Notes: a model not told the origin generated them from the sequence alone. A stretch of DNA of 64,000 nt from Prauserella aidingensis (GCF_024171865.1 NZ_JAMTCN010000007.1:62001-126000), one strand, 5' to 3'; counted from the first letter of the stretch, positions 25,679-36,075 are shown. Program-made: numbers and translations.

Positions 25679-26308
25679 ATGAGCAACTTCCAGCTTCCTC
25701 AGTCCCGGTACGTGATGCCCTCCTACGTGGAGCGCACCAGCTACGGGATCAAGGAGTCGAACCCGTACAACAAGCTCTACGAAGAGCGCCAGATCATGCT
25801 GGGCGTGCAGGTGGACGACGCGTCGGCCAACGACGTGATGGCCCAGCTGCTCCACCTCGAGCACGAGGACCCGGACCGGGACATCATGATCTACATCAAC
25901 TCGCCCGGTGGTTCGTTCACCGCGTTGATGGCGATCTACGACACGATGCAGTTCGTGCGTCCCGACATCGCCACGGTGTGCCTCGGCCAGGCCGCCTCGG
26001 CCGCGGCCGTGCTGCTGGCCGCGGGCACGAAGGGCAAGCGGTACGCGCTGCCGAACGCCCGCGTGCTGATCCACCAGCCCGCCACCGAGGGCACCTACGG
26101 CCAGGTGTCGGACCTGGAGATCCAGGCCGCCGAGATCCAGCGGATCCGCCGGCTCATGGAGTCCACGCTCGCCCAGCACACGGACAAGAGCGAGGAAGAG
26201 GTCCGCAGGGACGTCGAGCGTGACAAGATCCTGACGGCCGAGGACGCCAAGGAGTACGGGATCATCGACGAGGTGCTGCCGTACCGCAAGGGCGCAGGCT
26301 CGAACTGA
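25679..26308 (+). CDS. clpP2: ATP-dependent Clp protease proteolytic subunit 2
   Basis: 209 residues, second subunit of the ClpP1P2 complex. Ser is in [13 protein letters not shown], His in [11 protein letters not shown] and the substrate loop is [14 protein letters not shown] 25679 ([15 protein letters not shown]) matches the family N-terminus, with AGAAGGAG about 10 bases upstream. It is co-transcribed with clpP1; a strong hairpin follows the stop. Confidence 0.96.
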   Translation: MSNFQLPQSRYVMPSYVERTSYGIKESNPYNKLYEERQIMLGVQVDDASANDVMAQLLHLEHEDPDRDIMIYINSPGGSFTALMAIYDTMQFVRPDIATVCLGQAASAAAVLLAAGTKGKRYALPNARVLIHQPATEGTYGQVSDLEIQAAEIQRIRRLMESTLAQHTDKSEEEVRRDVERDKILTAEDAKEYGIIDEVLPYRKGAGSN

Positions 26309-26316
26309 TCGACCGG

Positions 26317-26363
26317 CCGCCGGGCGGGAGCGTGTCGTCACCCGACAGGTTCCCGCCCGGCGG
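26317..26363. terminator. Terminator between clpP2 and clpX
   Basis: CCGCCGGGCGGGA (26317-26329) pairs perfectly over 13 bp with TCCCGCCCGGCGG (26351-26363), nine bases after the clpP2 stop. clpX therefore probably has its own promoter in 26364-26543. Confidence 0.7.
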
Positions 26364-26543
26364 GCTATGGTGTCGGGAAGGCCGTCGACACGGGCGGCGG
26401 ACTCCCATCGGTACCGCCCGGCGGGTACCGTCAAGAGACAGCGTCGAGAGACAGCGCGTGGCGCCTGTTCACAGTGTCCACCAGGCGGCACCGAGAACGA
26501 GTCAGGTGCACCTGACGCACCGGAGGGGACGAGGTCAGCGGCC

Positions 26544-27839
26544 ATGGCACGCATCGGCGAGGGCGGAGACCTGCTCAAGTGCTCGTTCTGTGGGAAGAGC
26601 CAAAAACAGGTGAAGAAGCTCATCGCCGGACCAGGCGTCTACATCTGCGATGAGTGCATCGATCTCTGCAACGAGATCATCGAGGAGGAACTGGCCGAGG
26701 CCGGCGACGTCAAGCTCGACGAGCTGCCGAAGCCCACGGAGATCCACGACTTCCTCGAGCAGTACATCATCGGCCAGGACGAGGCGAAGCGCTCGCTGGC
26801 CGTCGCGGTGTACAACCACTACAAGCGCATCCAGTCGCAGGGTTCGGCGGGTCCGAAGGATTCGAAGGACGAGCCGGTCGAGCTCGCCAAGTCGAACATC
26901 CTGATGCTCGGCCCGACGGGCTGCGGCAAGACCTACCTCGCGCAGACGCTCGCGAAGATGCTCAACGTCCCGTTCGCGATCGCCGACGCCACGGCGCTCA
27001 CCGAGGCGGGCTACGTCGGCGAGGACGTCGAGAACATTCTCCTGAAGTTGATCCAGGCCGCGGACTACGACGTCAAGCGTGCGGAGACGGGCATCATCTA
27101 CATCGACGAGGTCGACAAGATCGCCCGCAAGTCGGAGAACCCGTCCATCACCCGGGATGTCTCGGGCGAGGGCGTGCAGCAGGCTCTGCTGAAGATCCTC
27201 GAGGGGACCACCGCCGCGGTGCCGCCGCAGGGTGGCCGTAAGCATCCGCACCAGGAGTTCATCCAGATCGACACGACGAACGTGCTGTTCATCGTGGCCG
27301 GTGCGTTCCAGGGCCTCGAGGCGATCGTCAACGAGCGGGTCGGCAAGCGCGGGCTCGGTTTCGGCGCGGAGATCCGCACGAAGCAGGAGATCGAGCAGAG
27401 CGACGTTTTCAGCGAGACGATGCCGGAAGACCTGATCAAGTTCGGGCTGATCCCCGAGTTCATCGGCCGGGTACCGGTCATGGCCAGCGTGACGAGCCTG
27501 GACAAGGCCGCGCTCGTGCAGATCCTCACGGAGCCGCGGAACGCGCTCACGAAGCAGTACACGAAGCTGTTCGAGCTGGACAACGTGGAGCTCGAGTTCA
27601 CGGACACGGCGCTCGAGGCGATCGCGGACCAGGCGCTGCTGCGCGGCACCGGTGCGCGGGGACTGCGGGCGATCATGGAAGAGGTACTGCAGCCGGTCAT
27701 GTACGACATCCCGAGCCGCGAGGACGTGGCGAAGGTCGTCATCACCGAGCAGACGGTCCGCGAGAACGTGAACCCGACGATCGTGTCGCGGCAGCCGTCT
27801 CGGCGCCGCGGTGGTGAGCGCGGGGAGAAGTCCGCCTGA
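26544..27839 (+). CDS. clpX: ATP-dependent Clp protease ATPase subunit ClpX
   Basis: 431 residues. AAA+ unfoldase that recognises tagged substrates and passes them to ClpP. The N-terminal zinc-binding domain has CSFCGK and CDECIDLC. Walker A is [12 protein letters not shown], Walker B is [13 protein letters not shown], the pore loop lies in the [11 protein letters not shown] region, and sensor 2 is [16 protein letters not shown] 26544 ([18 protein letters not shown]) is the family start. Confidence 0.97.
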   Translation: MARIGEGGDLLKCSFCGKSQKQVKKLIAGPGVYICDECIDLCNEIIEEELAEAGDVKLDELPKPTEIHDFLEQYIIGQDEAKRSLAVAVYNHYKRIQSQGSAGPKDSKDEPVELAKSNILMLGPTGCGKTYLAQTLAKMLNVPFAIADATALTEAGYVGEDVENILLKLIQAADYDVKRAETGIIYIDEVDKIARKSENPSITRDVSGEGVQQALLKILEGTTAAVPPQGGRKHPHQEFIQIDTTNVLFIVAGAFQGLEAIVNERVGKRGLGFGAEIRTKQEIEQSDVFSETMPEDLIKFGLIPEFIGRVPVMASVTSLDKAALVQILTEPRNALTKQYTKLFELDNVELEFTDTALEAIADQALLRGTGARGLRAIMEEVLQPVMYDIPSREDVAKVVITEQTVRENVNPTIVSRQPSRRRGGERGEKSA

Positions 27840-27856
27840 CCGGGCGGACGCCGCTG

Positions 27857-28225
27857 ATGACGACGTCGCGGGACCTGCCGGTGTGGGAGGGGTCGACGTC
27901 GCAGCGGACGGCTGGGGACATGGTGAACGAATCCGACGACGTGGCGGCACGTCTGGTCGCGGCCCTGCGCCTGCGGCAGCCGCGGGTACAGCTGGTGATC
28001 GCGGGCTGCCTGGTCGTGTTCATGGTGGTGTGCGTGATCGCCACCATCACGAGGATGTCGTTGTGGCCGCTGCTGCCGCTGGTGTCGTTCGCCGGGGCGT
28101 CGGCCGCGGCCTGGCGGGTACGCACCGCCTCCGGAGACCGGCAGGCGTTCGCCTGGCTCCTGGTCGTGGGAGGTGGAGTGGCATTGGGCTTCTGGCTGCT
28201 CGGCATGATCAACCGGGTGTGGTGA
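27857..28225 (+). CDS. Small membrane protein, hypothetical
   Basis: 122 residues; an alternative ATG start lies at residue 22. Three probable membrane spans ([60 protein letters not shown]). Not recognised. It lies 17 bp after clpX and could be read through from it. Confidence 0.6.
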   Translation: MTTSRDLPVWEGSTSQRTAGDMVNESDDVAARLVAALRLRQPRVQLVIAGCLVVFMVVCVIATITRMSLWPLLPLVSFAGASAAAWRVRTASGDRQAFAWLLVVGGGVALGFWLLGMINRVW

Positions 28226-28320
28226 CGGGCCGGCGTACTCGTCGTTACGAGGTTTCGTGGACGCAGGTTGTGGCTAGCCTCTCCCGGTAGGGTGTGCCGA
28301 CGCGAAGAGGACGTCACGCT

Positions 28321-29259
28321 GTGACAACGATGGGCGAGGTCGCCACCGGCGAGTTCTCGCACGAGGCTTTGCTCTACCGCGACGAGGCCGCCTACGTACA
28401 GGCGATCACGGCCTTCGCGGTGGACGGCGTCGCCAACGGCGAGCCCGTCGCGCTGGCGTTGCCGACCGACAAGCTCGCCACGGTGTCCCGCGAGCTCGGT
28501 GAGGCCGCCCGCGATGTGGAGCTCGTGGACATGAGTGCGGCCGGACGCAACCCCGGCGCGATCCTGAGTGGGGTGTTGCGCGGGTTCGCCGACAGTCACC
28601 GCGGCCGCGTGCGGGTGGTCGGCGAACCGATCTGGCCCGAGCGTTCCTCGGTCGAGTATGCCGCGGCGGTGGAGCACGAGGCGCTCATCAACGAGGCCTT
28701 CGCCGGAATGCCCGCGGTGATCCTCTGCCCCTACGACGCGACGCGGCTCGGCCGGGGCGTGCTGGACGACGCGGTGGCGACCCATCCGGACCTCGTCGAC
28801 GAGACGGGGAGGCATCACAGCACCGCCTACGACCCGCACGCGGTGCTCGACGGCTGCAACCGGCCGCTGCCCGTGCCGTCCTCGGTGCCCGCGTTCCGGT
28901 TCGACCTGCACACTCTCGCCGAGGTACGGCGCTTCGCGATCGCGCACGCGGAATGCCTCGGTGCCCGGCGAGACAGGTTCGAGGACATCGCGCTCGTCGT
29001 CGGCGAACTGGCCGCGAACAGTGTGCAGCACGGCGGCGGCACCGGAACCCTGTGTGTGTGGCAGGAGGCCTCGACCGGTGCGGTCGTCTGCCAGGTCGAC
29101 GACTCGGGCTGCCACACCGACCTGCTCGCGGGGCGGGTTCCGGTACCGCCGGACCGCATCGGTGGACGTGGCTTGTTGCTCGTGAACCGGCTTGCCGATC
29201 TCGTGCGCACCTATCGCGGCGCCGGCCACACCGCCACCCGGGTGTGGTTCGACAGGTAG
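28321..29259 (+). CDS. MEDS-domain protein with HATPase (anti-sigma/kinase-like)
   Basis: About 312 residues. The N-terminal two thirds (FSHEALLYRDEAAYVQAITAF, VALALPTDKLATV, AILCPYDATRLG) match the MEDS sensory domain. The C-terminal region is a HATPase_c/RsbW-like fold with VVGELAANSVQHGGG (N box) and QVDDSGC / GGRGLLLVNRL (G boxes). This architecture usually acts in actinobacterial sigma-factor partner switching or light/redox-linked sensing. GTG 28321 is chosen; ATG 28330 is the alternative. No sigma or anti-anti-sigma gene is adjacent. Confidence 0.8.
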   Translation: MTTMGEVATGEFSHEALLYRDEAAYVQAITAFAVDGVANGEPVALALPTDKLATVSRELGEAARDVELVDMSAAGRNPGAILSGVLRGFADSHRGRVRVVGEPIWPERSSVEYAAAVEHEALINEAFAGMPAVILCPYDATRLGRGVLDDAVATHPDLVDETGRHHSTAYDPHAVLDGCNRPLPVPSSVPAFRFDLHTLAEVRRFAIAHAECLGARRDRFEDIALVVGELAANSVQHGGGTGTLCVWQEASTGAVVCQVDDSGCHTDLLAGRVPVPPDRIGGRGLLLVNRLADLVRTYRGAGHTATRVWFDR

Positions 29260-29263
29260 TCGG

Positions 29264-30139
29264 TCAGGTCCGGGGCTCGGCGGGTACCGGCGTGTGCCTG
29301 CCGAGGAACGCGACGAGGCCGGGCATGGCGGAGGTGTAGAAGTCCCCGCTGTGGCCGCCGTCGCGGAACACCGCCACCTCCGGGTCGGTGCGCCGCACGA
29401 ACCGCCGCGTCCCGACGACGAACGGGTCCGACGTGCCGCACCAGACTCCGAGCGACGTGCCGTCGAGTGTGTCCGGATGCCGCAGCGGGTCGAGCGCCGC
29501 CCATGCCTGCCGGTCGCGGAACGCTTCCCGCTCGCGCATCTCGTCCCAGTCGGTCAGCAGTGCCGGGGCGAGGACCCCGGTGGCGGCGAGCGGCGTGGCG
29601 CGTTCGCGTCGCCTGCGGGTGTAGACCAGCGCGCCGAAGCCGCCCATCGACGTCCCGGCGGCCGCGAACGGGTGTCCGGACACTCCGCCGAGTCCGCGGT
29701 CGGCCAGCCACACCGGCAGTTCCTCGAGCAGCATCGCCATCGGGTCGTCGCCGGGAGTGGATTCGTGCCAGTAGGCGTACGGGCCGCCGTCGACGGCCGC
29801 CAGGCCGAACGGTGGCACCCGGCCCGTCGCGACGGCCTGCGAGAGGTATCGGGCCATCCCGTTCGGCGATGCTCCACGTGCCGACCCGCCGCGCGCGTGG
29901 AGCATCGCCACCATCGGCAGCTCCTGCACGGGCCGCTCGGGCGGCAGGATCAGCACGAGGTCGACGTACTGCCCGCGGGCCCGCGAGAACAGCGACTCGG
30001 AACGGATGTCCGGGGCGGTCGTGGTGACCGACCGATGCGCCGCCGACGACCCCGTCAGCGCGGCGAGTCCCGCGGTGGCCAGGAGCGCGGCCCCGCCGAC
30101 CACTGCGGACCGGCGATCAGTCCCCGGCAACCCGATCAC
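29264..30139 (-). CDS. Exported alpha/beta-hydrolase esterase (Tat-type signal)
   Basis: 291 residues of the putative esterase D/antigen 85-like group. The N-terminus [22 protein letters not shown] fits a twin-arginine signal. The nucleophile elbow is [10 protein letters not shown], with a candidate Asp in GTSDPFVV and His in [11 protein letters not shown]. The substrate is unknown; mycolyl or carbohydrate esters are possible. It begins 23 bases inside the 3' end of fdhD. Confidence 0.82.
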   Translation of the reverse strand: MIGLPGTDRRSAVVGGAALLATAGLAALTGSSAAHRSVTTTAPDIRSESLFSRARGQYVDLVLILPPERPVQELPMVAMLHARGGSARGASPNGMARYLSQAVATGRVPPFGLAAVDGGPYAYWHESTPGDDPMAMLLEELPVWLADRGLGGVSGHPFAAAGTSMGGFGALVYTRRRRERATPLAATGVLAPALLTDWDEMREREAFRDRQAWAALDPLRHPDTLDGTSLGVWCGTSDPFVVGTRRFVRRTDPEVAVFRDGGHSGDFYTSAMPGLVAFLGRHTPVPAEPRT

Positions 30140-30956
30140 CCCTGGTGTAGACGTTCATGCTGGCCCCCCGCAGGAACCCGACGAGTGTCATGCCCTGTTC
30201 GGCGGCCAGCTCCACGGCCAACGACGACGGTGCGGAGACGGCGGCCAGCATGGGAATACCCGCCATCGCCGCTTTCTGCACCAACTCGAACGAGGCGCGG
30301 CCGGAGACGAGCAGCCCACGGTCCGCCGCGGGGACGGCCCCGTCGAGCAGGGCCTTGCCCAGCACCTTGTCGACGGCGTTGTGCCTGCCGACGTCCTCAC
30401 GCACGTCCAGCAGCGTCCCGTCGGCGGTGAACAGCGCCGCGGCGTGCAGCCCACCGGTGCTGGCGAACACCTTCTGCCGCTCCCGGAGCGCGTCGGGCAG
30501 CGTCGACAGGGTCTCGGCAGTGACGGGGAACGCGGCTTCGGCGGGGGAGAAGCGGGTGCTGAGCTTCACCGCGTCCAGCGCCGCCTTGCCGCACACGCCG
30601 CAGGACGACGTCGTGTAGAAGTTGCGTTCCACACCGGGGTCGGGCCCCGGTACGCCGGGGGCGAGCGCGACGTCCAGGACGTTGTAGGTGTTCCGGCCGT
30701 CGTCGTCCGTCCCGGCACAGTACCGGGCCGTCATGACGTCCTCGCGGCTGCCGACGACGCCTTCCGACAGCAGGAACCCGTGCGCGAGCTCGACGTCGTT
30801 CCCCGGTGTGCGCATCGTGACCGCGAGCGGGGTGCCCGCCACCCGCAACTCCAGGGGTTCCTCGGCGGCGAGGGCGTCCGGGCGGGTGCGTTCGCCGTTC
30901 GGCGTGAGCATGCGTACCGGCCTGCGTACCGTCACTCGGCCCATCAGTGCGTCCAC
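30117..30956 (-). CDS. fdhD: Formate dehydrogenase accessory sulfurtransferase FdhD
   Basis: 279 residues. It passes sulfur from a desulfurase to the Mo/W-bis-MGD cofactor and is needed for formate dehydrogenase activity. The catalytic pair is in [12 protein letters not shown], and [14 protein letters not shown] and [18 protein letters not shown] are family hallmarks. The start may be ATG 30956 or four codons later (MGRVTVRR). It is divergent from an OFA transporter; no formate dehydrogenase gene lies in the window. Confidence 0.95.
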   Translation of the reverse strand: MDALMGRVTVRRPVRMLTPNGERTRPDALAAEEPLELRVAGTPLAVTMRTPGNDVELAHGFLLSEGVVGSREDVMTARYCAGTDDDGRNTYNVLDVALAPGVPGPDPGVERNFYTTSSCGVCGKAALDAVKLSTRFSPAEAAFPVTAETLSTLPDALRERQKVFASTGGLHAAALFTADGTLLDVREDVGRHNAVDKVLGKALLDGAVPAADRGLLVSGRASFELVQKAAMAGIPMLAAVSAPSSLAVELAAEQGMTLVGFLRGASMNVYTRGDRVAGD

Positions 30957-31051
30957 TCCAGACGTGGTTCGGTGATTCGGGGGTGCGACGTCACGGGTAG
31001 TGGCCTACTGTGACGCGAGCACCGTGACTCCAGCGTAGGAGAGGTGAACGC

Positions 31052-32419
31052 ATGGCCGTCGGTTTCCTCGCCCGTTCGCGGACCGTCGCGCCGCCGGACT
31101 GGAGCCGGTGGCTCGTCCCGCCCGCGGCCCTGGCCGTGCACCTGGCGATCGGGCAGGTCTACGCGTGGAGCGTGTTCAAGCCTCCGCTGGAGGGCTCCCT
31201 GGGGCTGAGCGGCACGCAGAGTGCCCTGCCGTTCCAGCTGGCCATCGTGATGCTCGGGCTCTCGGCGGCCTTCGGCGGGACGCTCGTCGAGCGCAACGGT
31301 CCCCGCTGGGCGATGTTCGTGTCCATGACGTGTTTCTCGTCGGGCTTCGTGATCTCGGCGCTCGGTGTGGCCACGGAACAGTTCTGGGTGGTCGTGCTCG
31401 GCTACGGTGTCGTCGGTGGTGTCGGCCTGGGTATCGGGTACATCTCGCCGGTGTCGACGCTGATCAAGTGGTTCCCCGACCGGCCGGGCATGGCCACCGG
31501 TATCGCGATCATGGGCTTCGGCGGCGGCGCGCTGATCGCCTCGCCGTGGTCGGCCCAGATGCTCGCGTGGTTCGGCACCGGCAGCGGCGGCATCGCGACG
31601 ACGATGCTCGTGCACGGTGTCGTCTACTTCGGATTCATGGGTCTCGGGGTCGTGCTGGTGCGCGTACCCGCACCGGACTGGACCCCGCCGGGAACCCCGG
31701 TGCAGCAGGCCGGTGGCCGCACGGTCGCGGTGTCGGCCAACAACGCGCTGCGCACGCCCCAGTTCTGGCTGCTGTGGCTGGTGCTGTGCCTCAACGTGAC
31801 GGCGGGTATCGGCATCCTCGAGAAGGCCTCGCCGATGATCACCGAGTTCTTCCGTCACACGGCGATGCCCGTGAGCGCCGCCGCGGCCGCCGGATTCGTC
31901 GGTGTGCTGTCGTTGACGAACATGCTCGGCCGGTTCGTGTGGTCGTCCACGTCGGACATTGTGGGCCGTAAGAACATCTACCGGCTGTACCTCGGCGTGG
32001 GTGCGCTGCTGTACCTGACGATCGCGCTGACGACGAACTCCTCGACGTTGCTGTTCGTGCTGTGCGCGGCACTCATCCTGTCGTTCTACGGCGGCGGGTT
32101 CGCCACCATCCCGGCCTACCTGAAGGACCTGTTCGGCACCTACGAGGTCGGCGCGATCCACGGCAGGCTGCTGACGGCGTGGTCGACGGCCGGGGTGCTG
32201 GGCCCGCTGATCGTCAACGCGATCGCCGACAGTCAGGAGGCGGCGGGCAAACAGGGACCGGACCTGTACTTCACGTCGTTGCTGATCATGATGGGTCTGC
32301 TGATCGTCGGGTTCGTCGCGAACGAGTTCGTCCGGCCCGTGCATCCACGATTCCACGAGCCCGGTACGGGTGACAGCGACGATTCCGAGGCCGGCGACCC
32401 CGCGAGGGACCGACGATGA
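31052..32419 (+). CDS. OFA-family MFS transporter (oxalate/formate antiporter type)
   Basis: 455 residues with 12 predicted spans. Typical segments are AIGQVYAWSVFKPPLE, VVGGVGLGIGYISPVSTLIKWFPDRPGMATGIAIMGFGGGA, FWLLWLVLCLNVTAGIGI and YGGGFATIPAYLKDLFGTYEVGAIHG. OFA members move small carboxylates; the gene neighbour fdhD hints at formate but does not prove it. GGAGAG precedes the ATG. A 51-residue partner gene follows. Confidence 0.9.
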   Translation: MAVGFLARSRTVAPPDWSRWLVPPAALAVHLAIGQVYAWSVFKPPLEGSLGLSGTQSALPFQLAIVMLGLSAAFGGTLVERNGPRWAMFVSMTCFSSGFVISALGVATEQFWVVVLGYGVVGGVGLGIGYISPVSTLIKWFPDRPGMATGIAIMGFGGGALIASPWSAQMLAWFGTGSGGIATTMLVHGVVYFGFMGLGVVLVRVPAPDWTPPGTPVQQAGGRTVAVSANNALRTPQFWLLWLVLCLNVTAGIGILEKASPMITEFFRHTAMPVSAAAAAGFVGVLSLTNMLGRFVWSSTSDIVGRKNIYRLYLGVGALLYLTIALTTNSSTLLFVLCAALILSFYGGGFATIPAYLKDLFGTYEVGAIHGRLLTAWSTAGVLGPLIVNAIADSQEAAGKQGPDLYFTSLLIMMGLLIVGFVANEFVRPVHPRFHEPGTGDSDDSEAGDPARDRR

Positions 32420-32465
32420 CCCGGACTGCAGAGGCGTGGGCCGACGCGGCGGAGAGGTGAACCGG

Positions 32466-32621
32466 ATGGCAGAGGGTGCGAACGGAGCGACGGAGGGGGC
32501 CGGCGGGACGGCACGGCGTCGTCGAGGCCTGCTGGTCCTGGCGTGGCTGTGGGTCGGACTGCCGTTCGCCTACGGAGCGTTCGAACTGGCGCGGAAGATG
32601 GTGCAGCTCTTCGGCGGCTGA
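32466..32621 (+). CDS. MFS transporter small subunit (51 aa)
   Basis: A short basic N-terminus (GTARRRRG) and one membrane span (LLVLAWLWVGLPFAYGAFELA) ending LARKMVQLFGG. This matches the small proteins annotated as OFA/MFS transporter small subunits that follow such transporters in actinobacteria. ATG 32466 has GGAGAGG 8-14 bases upstream. It lies 46 bp after the transporter stop. Confidence 0.8.
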   Translation: MAEGANGATEGAGGTARRRRGLLVLAWLWVGLPFAYGAFELARKMVQLFGG

Positions 32622-32768
32622 TCGGCTGTGCTCGGCCGTCGGGACGAGTGCGGCGGCCGGGTGGTTTTACGTACGCGTTACTCCGGGAGTCTTGCGGCGG
32701 TCGTTAGCCGTGCGAAAGGGTGGGCGGCCGACCCCCGACAGGGGGACAGCTGCCGACCGGAGGTTCTC

Positions 32769-35306
32769 GTGGCCGTATCCCGATCCGTCCGCCGCGGACT
32801 CGCCGCCCTCGCCGTCCTCGTGACGGTGCCCGCGCTGACGACGCCCGCGGGGGCGCAGGAGCCGACGCCGCCGGGCGGGACCGGCGACGCGGCGTACCGC
32901 GACGCGGGCCTGCCGGGGCGGAGCGGGGACGTGTCCGCATCCGGACGGCTCGCGGCGGCGGGGGAGAACCGGCCGGTCGGGCAGCAGGCGGGCTACCCGC
33001 GGCAGACCGACCTGCGGGAGTTCCCGGAGAACCCCGACGACAAGGCGATCAAACTCGGACTGACGCCGTACCACGACATCGCGCCGCAGCTGAACGAGCT
33101 GCAGCAGCGCAGCGACCGTGTCTCGGCGGAGGTCGTCGGGCAGAGCACGCAGGGCCGGGACCTGTACCTGGTGACCCTCACCGCCCCGGAATCGCCCGCG
33201 GAGGCGGCACGACAGGCGCGCTGGCGCGAGCTGATCGAGGACGACCCGACGGCGGCGGCCGAGAACGAGCGGTTGGCGCGGGAGTACAAGGCGCCGGTGT
33301 GGATCAACGCCAACATCCACGGTGACGAATGGGAGGGCACCGACGGTGCGCTCGACGTCATCGACCGGCTCGCCACCAGTGACGACCCGGCCGACGCCGC
33401 GCTGCTCGAGTCCACCCGGATCTACCTGACCGTCACGAACAACCCCGACGGGCGCGTCGCCGGTACGCGCGCGAACGCCGCGGGTTTCGACGTCAACCGT
33501 GACCACCTCACCTCGACCCAGCCGGAGTCGCGGGCGGTGCGGGACGTGCTGATCGAGACGCAGCCGCTGGTGATGATCGACGAGCACGGCTACACGGGTA
33601 CGACACTCATCGAGCCGGGGACGCCGCCGCACGGCAGGGACTACGAGTACGACCTCTACATCAAGCACGCCTACGAGAACGCCCTCGGCATGGAACGCGC
33701 CATCGGGAAGCTGGGCTACGACGAGACCGCGCGGGCGGACATCCCGTTCCGCGACTTCGAGCCGGGCGAGTGGGACGACTGGCCGCCGATCTTCACGCCG
33801 ATGTACTCGATCTACCACGGCGCGGTGGGCCACACCGTCGAGGTGCCGCTCCGGGTGAACCGCGAGGAGTACGAGCAGCTGCCCGTGGAGGAGCTGCAAC
33901 GACGGTCGCGCATCAACCGCGACGTGGCCGCCGCGACGATCACCTCGGCCGTCGAGTACGCCGAGGAACACCGCGGCGAGCTGCTCGCCGACCAGATCGA
34001 GACGTTCCGCCGCGGCTGGGCCGGTGAGCCGCAGCGCGACATCCCCGACGAATACGTCCCCGGGTTCGGCGAGGAGGACCGCTACTCCGTCGAGTTCCCG
34101 CGGGCCTACGTGATCCCGGCGGGCGACGGCCAGCGGTCGGCACCCGCCGCGGCCCGGCTCGTCGACCATCTCGTCGCGCACGACGTGCGGGTGTCGCGGG
34201 CGGAGCACACGTTCCACCTCGGCGGGGAGAAGTACCGGAAGGGCTCGTACGTCGTCGACATGCACCAGCCCAAGCGCGGCCTCGCCAACGCCATGTTGTC
34301 GGCGGGTCAGGACATCTCGGGGGACGTCCCGCGGATGTACGACATCTCGGGCTGGAGTCTCGGACTGCTGTGGGGCGCGACGGTCGACGTCGCCACCGAC
34401 GAGGCGCCCGCGGTGCGCACGACGCCGGTCGCGGCGGCCGGGCCGACGGGGTCGCTCCCGCCGTCGCCGAACGCCGACCTGGCGCTGACCCTCACCGATG
34501 GTGCCGACGTGCAGGCCGCGACGTACCTGCTCGACCGCGGGGTCGAGGTGACGCGCGACGAGGACGGCACGCTCGTAGTCCCGGCGTCGGCGCGCAGCGA
34601 GGCGGCGACCGCGGCCGACCGGTTCGGCGTGACCTTCACCCGGGCGGGCAAGGACTCGTCCGGGACACCGGTGGCGGCTCCGGTGATCGCCGCCGCGGCG
34701 TCCGCCGACGAGCTCGCCGTGCTGCGTGGGCTCGGCTTCGACGTTCGCCCGGTGTCGACGGCGGTGCTCAACGACGGCTTCGACTTCGACGGGGTGAGCG
34801 CGCTGGTGGTCTCCACGGGGCTCGACCACGACGCGTTGACCGCGGACGCGAAGCGCAGGGTACGGGCGTTCCTCGACGAGGGCGGCGGTGTCGTGGCCCG
34901 CGGTGCGGGCGGTGCGGCGTTCAACGAGGCGGCCGGCCTGCTGCCGGTCACCGCGGTCGAAGGGCGGGGCGATGCCAACGGCGTCGTGTCCGTGACCGAC
35001 GGTGAGGGCGACGTGCTCGACCGTGCGCCCGGGCATTCGTTCGTCTACGCGCCGCTGTGGTTCACCGGCCTCGGCGAGTCCGTGACCGCCGAGCAGCGCT
35101 ACGCCAGGGACCCGCTCGTCTCGGGGCACTGGCGTGCGGGCGAGAACGCGGGTGGTCCCGCCGAGGCCGCGGGCGAGGCCTCCGTCGTCTCCGGCGTCAC
35201 GGACGGCGGTACGCGGGCGGTGCTGTTCGGTACCGAGCCGATGTTCCGCGACCATCCGAAGGGGCTGTACGCCCAGGTCGCCGACGCGGTGTTCTGGGCG
35301 TCCTGA
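32769..35306 (+). CDS. Secreted M14-family zinc carboxypeptidase
   Basis: 845 residues. Signal peptide VRRGLAALAVLVTVPALTTPAGA, then an M14 catalytic domain (about 80-420). Zinc ligands are His and Glu in INANIHGDEWEGT with the later His in IDEHGYTG; the NNPDGR/FDVNRD substrate-binding segment is present. The long C-terminal half (about 470-845) includes a Rossmann-like region with RRVRAFLDEGGGVVARGAGG, probably a glutamine-amidotransferase-like accessory fold. GTG 32769 is chosen because GGAGG lies at about 32758-32764 and it begins the signal peptide. Confidence 0.85.
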   Translation: MAVSRSVRRGLAALAVLVTVPALTTPAGAQEPTPPGGTGDAAYRDAGLPGRSGDVSASGRLAAAGENRPVGQQAGYPRQTDLREFPENPDDKAIKLGLTPYHDIAPQLNELQQRSDRVSAEVVGQSTQGRDLYLVTLTAPESPAEAARQARWRELIEDDPTAAAENERLAREYKAPVWINANIHGDEWEGTDGALDVIDRLATSDDPADAALLESTRIYLTVTNNPDGRVAGTRANAAGFDVNRDHLTSTQPESRAVRDVLIETQPLVMIDEHGYTGTTLIEPGTPPHGRDYEYDLYIKHAYENALGMERAIGKLGYDETARADIPFRDFEPGEWDDWPPIFTPMYSIYHGAVGHTVEVPLRVNREEYEQLPVEELQRRSRINRDVAAATITSAVEYAEEHRGELLADQIETFRRGWAGEPQRDIPDEYVPGFGEEDRYSVEFPRAYVIPAGDGQRSAPAAARLVDHLVAHDVRVSRAEHTFHLGGEKYRKGSYVVDMHQPKRGLANAMLSAGQDISGDVPRMYDISGWSLGLLWGATVDVATDEAPAVRTTPVAAAGPTGSLPPSPNADLALTLTDGADVQAATYLLDRGVEVTRDEDGTLVVPASARSEAATAADRFGVTFTRAGKDSSGTPVAAPVIAAAASADELAVLRGLGFDVRPVSTAVLNDGFDFDGVSALVVSTGLDHDALTADAKRRVRAFLDEGGGVVARGAGGAAFNEAAGLLPVTAVEGRGDANGVVSVTDGEGDVLDRAPGHSFVYAPLWFTGLGESVTAEQRYARDPLVSGHWRAGENAGGPAEAAGEASVVSGVTDGGTRAVLFGTEPMFRDHPKGLYAQVADAVFWAS

Positions 35307-35403
35307 CGGCGGGGTGCCTCGGGCCGCGGACGCCGCCGACGTGAGCGGGGCGCCTCGCGGCGAATCGGTGGTGAGCGCCTACCACCGGGGCTAGGCTGCG
35401 GGC

Positions 35404-36075
35404 ATGCTCATCGCTGAGGACCTGCTGCTGTTGGCGTTCGACGACACGGAGGGCAAACCCGTCTCGGGGATCGAGAACCTCGACGAGGCCGTGGCCGGGG
35501 CGCTCCTGCTCGAGCTGACGCTGCTCGGCAAGGTGGACATCACCGGCGAGGCCGACGAGGGCAAGCCCGGTCGCATCGTGTTGCGCGACCCCACCCCGGT
35601 GGGTGATGCGGAACTGGACGGCGCACTGACGGCACTGGCCGACAAGGAGGGTGCCAAGCCGAAGGACGCCGTCGCCAGGCTCGCCCAGCACAACCCGGTC
35701 GACCGGCTGCTGTCCGGCCTCGCCGACCGCGGCGTGTTGCGGCGGGAGAGCAGGAAGGTGCTCAGACTGTTCCCCGTCACCCGCTGGCCTGCGGCCGACG
35801 GCCGGCACGAGGAGCAGCTCCGCGCCGAGTTGCACCGGGTGCTGGTGGAGGGCGGGGAGCCCGACGACCGCACCGCCGCGGTGATCGCACTGCTCGTCGC
35901 CACGAAATCGGTCGGGCATGCGTTCCCGACCGACGACGCCAAGGCGACGAGGAAACGGGCCGAGGAGGTCGCCGAGGGCAACTGGGGCAGCGACGCAGTG
36001 CGGAAGGCGATCGACGAGGTGACGGCGGCCGTGATGGTCGTGGTGATGGCGGCGGCCGTGGTCACCACCTCGTAG
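35404..36075 (+). CDS. GPP34 (GOLPH3/Vps74-like) protein
   Basis: 223 residues. MLIAEDLLLLAFDDTEGKP, AGALLLELTLLGKVDI, DRLLSGLADRGVLRRE and the C-terminal ATKSVGHAFP fit the GPP34 family. Eukaryotic GOLPH3 is a PI4P-binding Golgi coat adaptor; bacterial homologues are frequent in actinomycetes but have no settled role. No membrane span except a weak C-terminal hydrophobic stretch (AAVMVVVMAAAVV). It lies 63 bp before valS. Confidence 0.85.
   Translation: MLIAEDLLLLAFDDTEGKPVSGIENLDEAVAGALLLELTLLGKVDITGEADEGKPGRIVLRDPTPVGDAELDGALTALADKEGAKPKDAVARLAQHNPVDRLLSGLADRGVLRRESRKVLRLFPVTRWPAADGRHEEQLRAELHRVLVEGGEPDDRTAAVIALLVATKSVGHAFPTDDAKATRKRAEEVAEGNWGSDAVRKAIDEVTAAVMVVVMAAAVVTTS

Noticed and set aside
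32628-32768. N-terminal extension of the M14 peptidase
   Set aside because: The open frame continues upstream, but the sequence is not signal-like, whereas GTG 32769 starts a standard signal peptide behind GGAGG.
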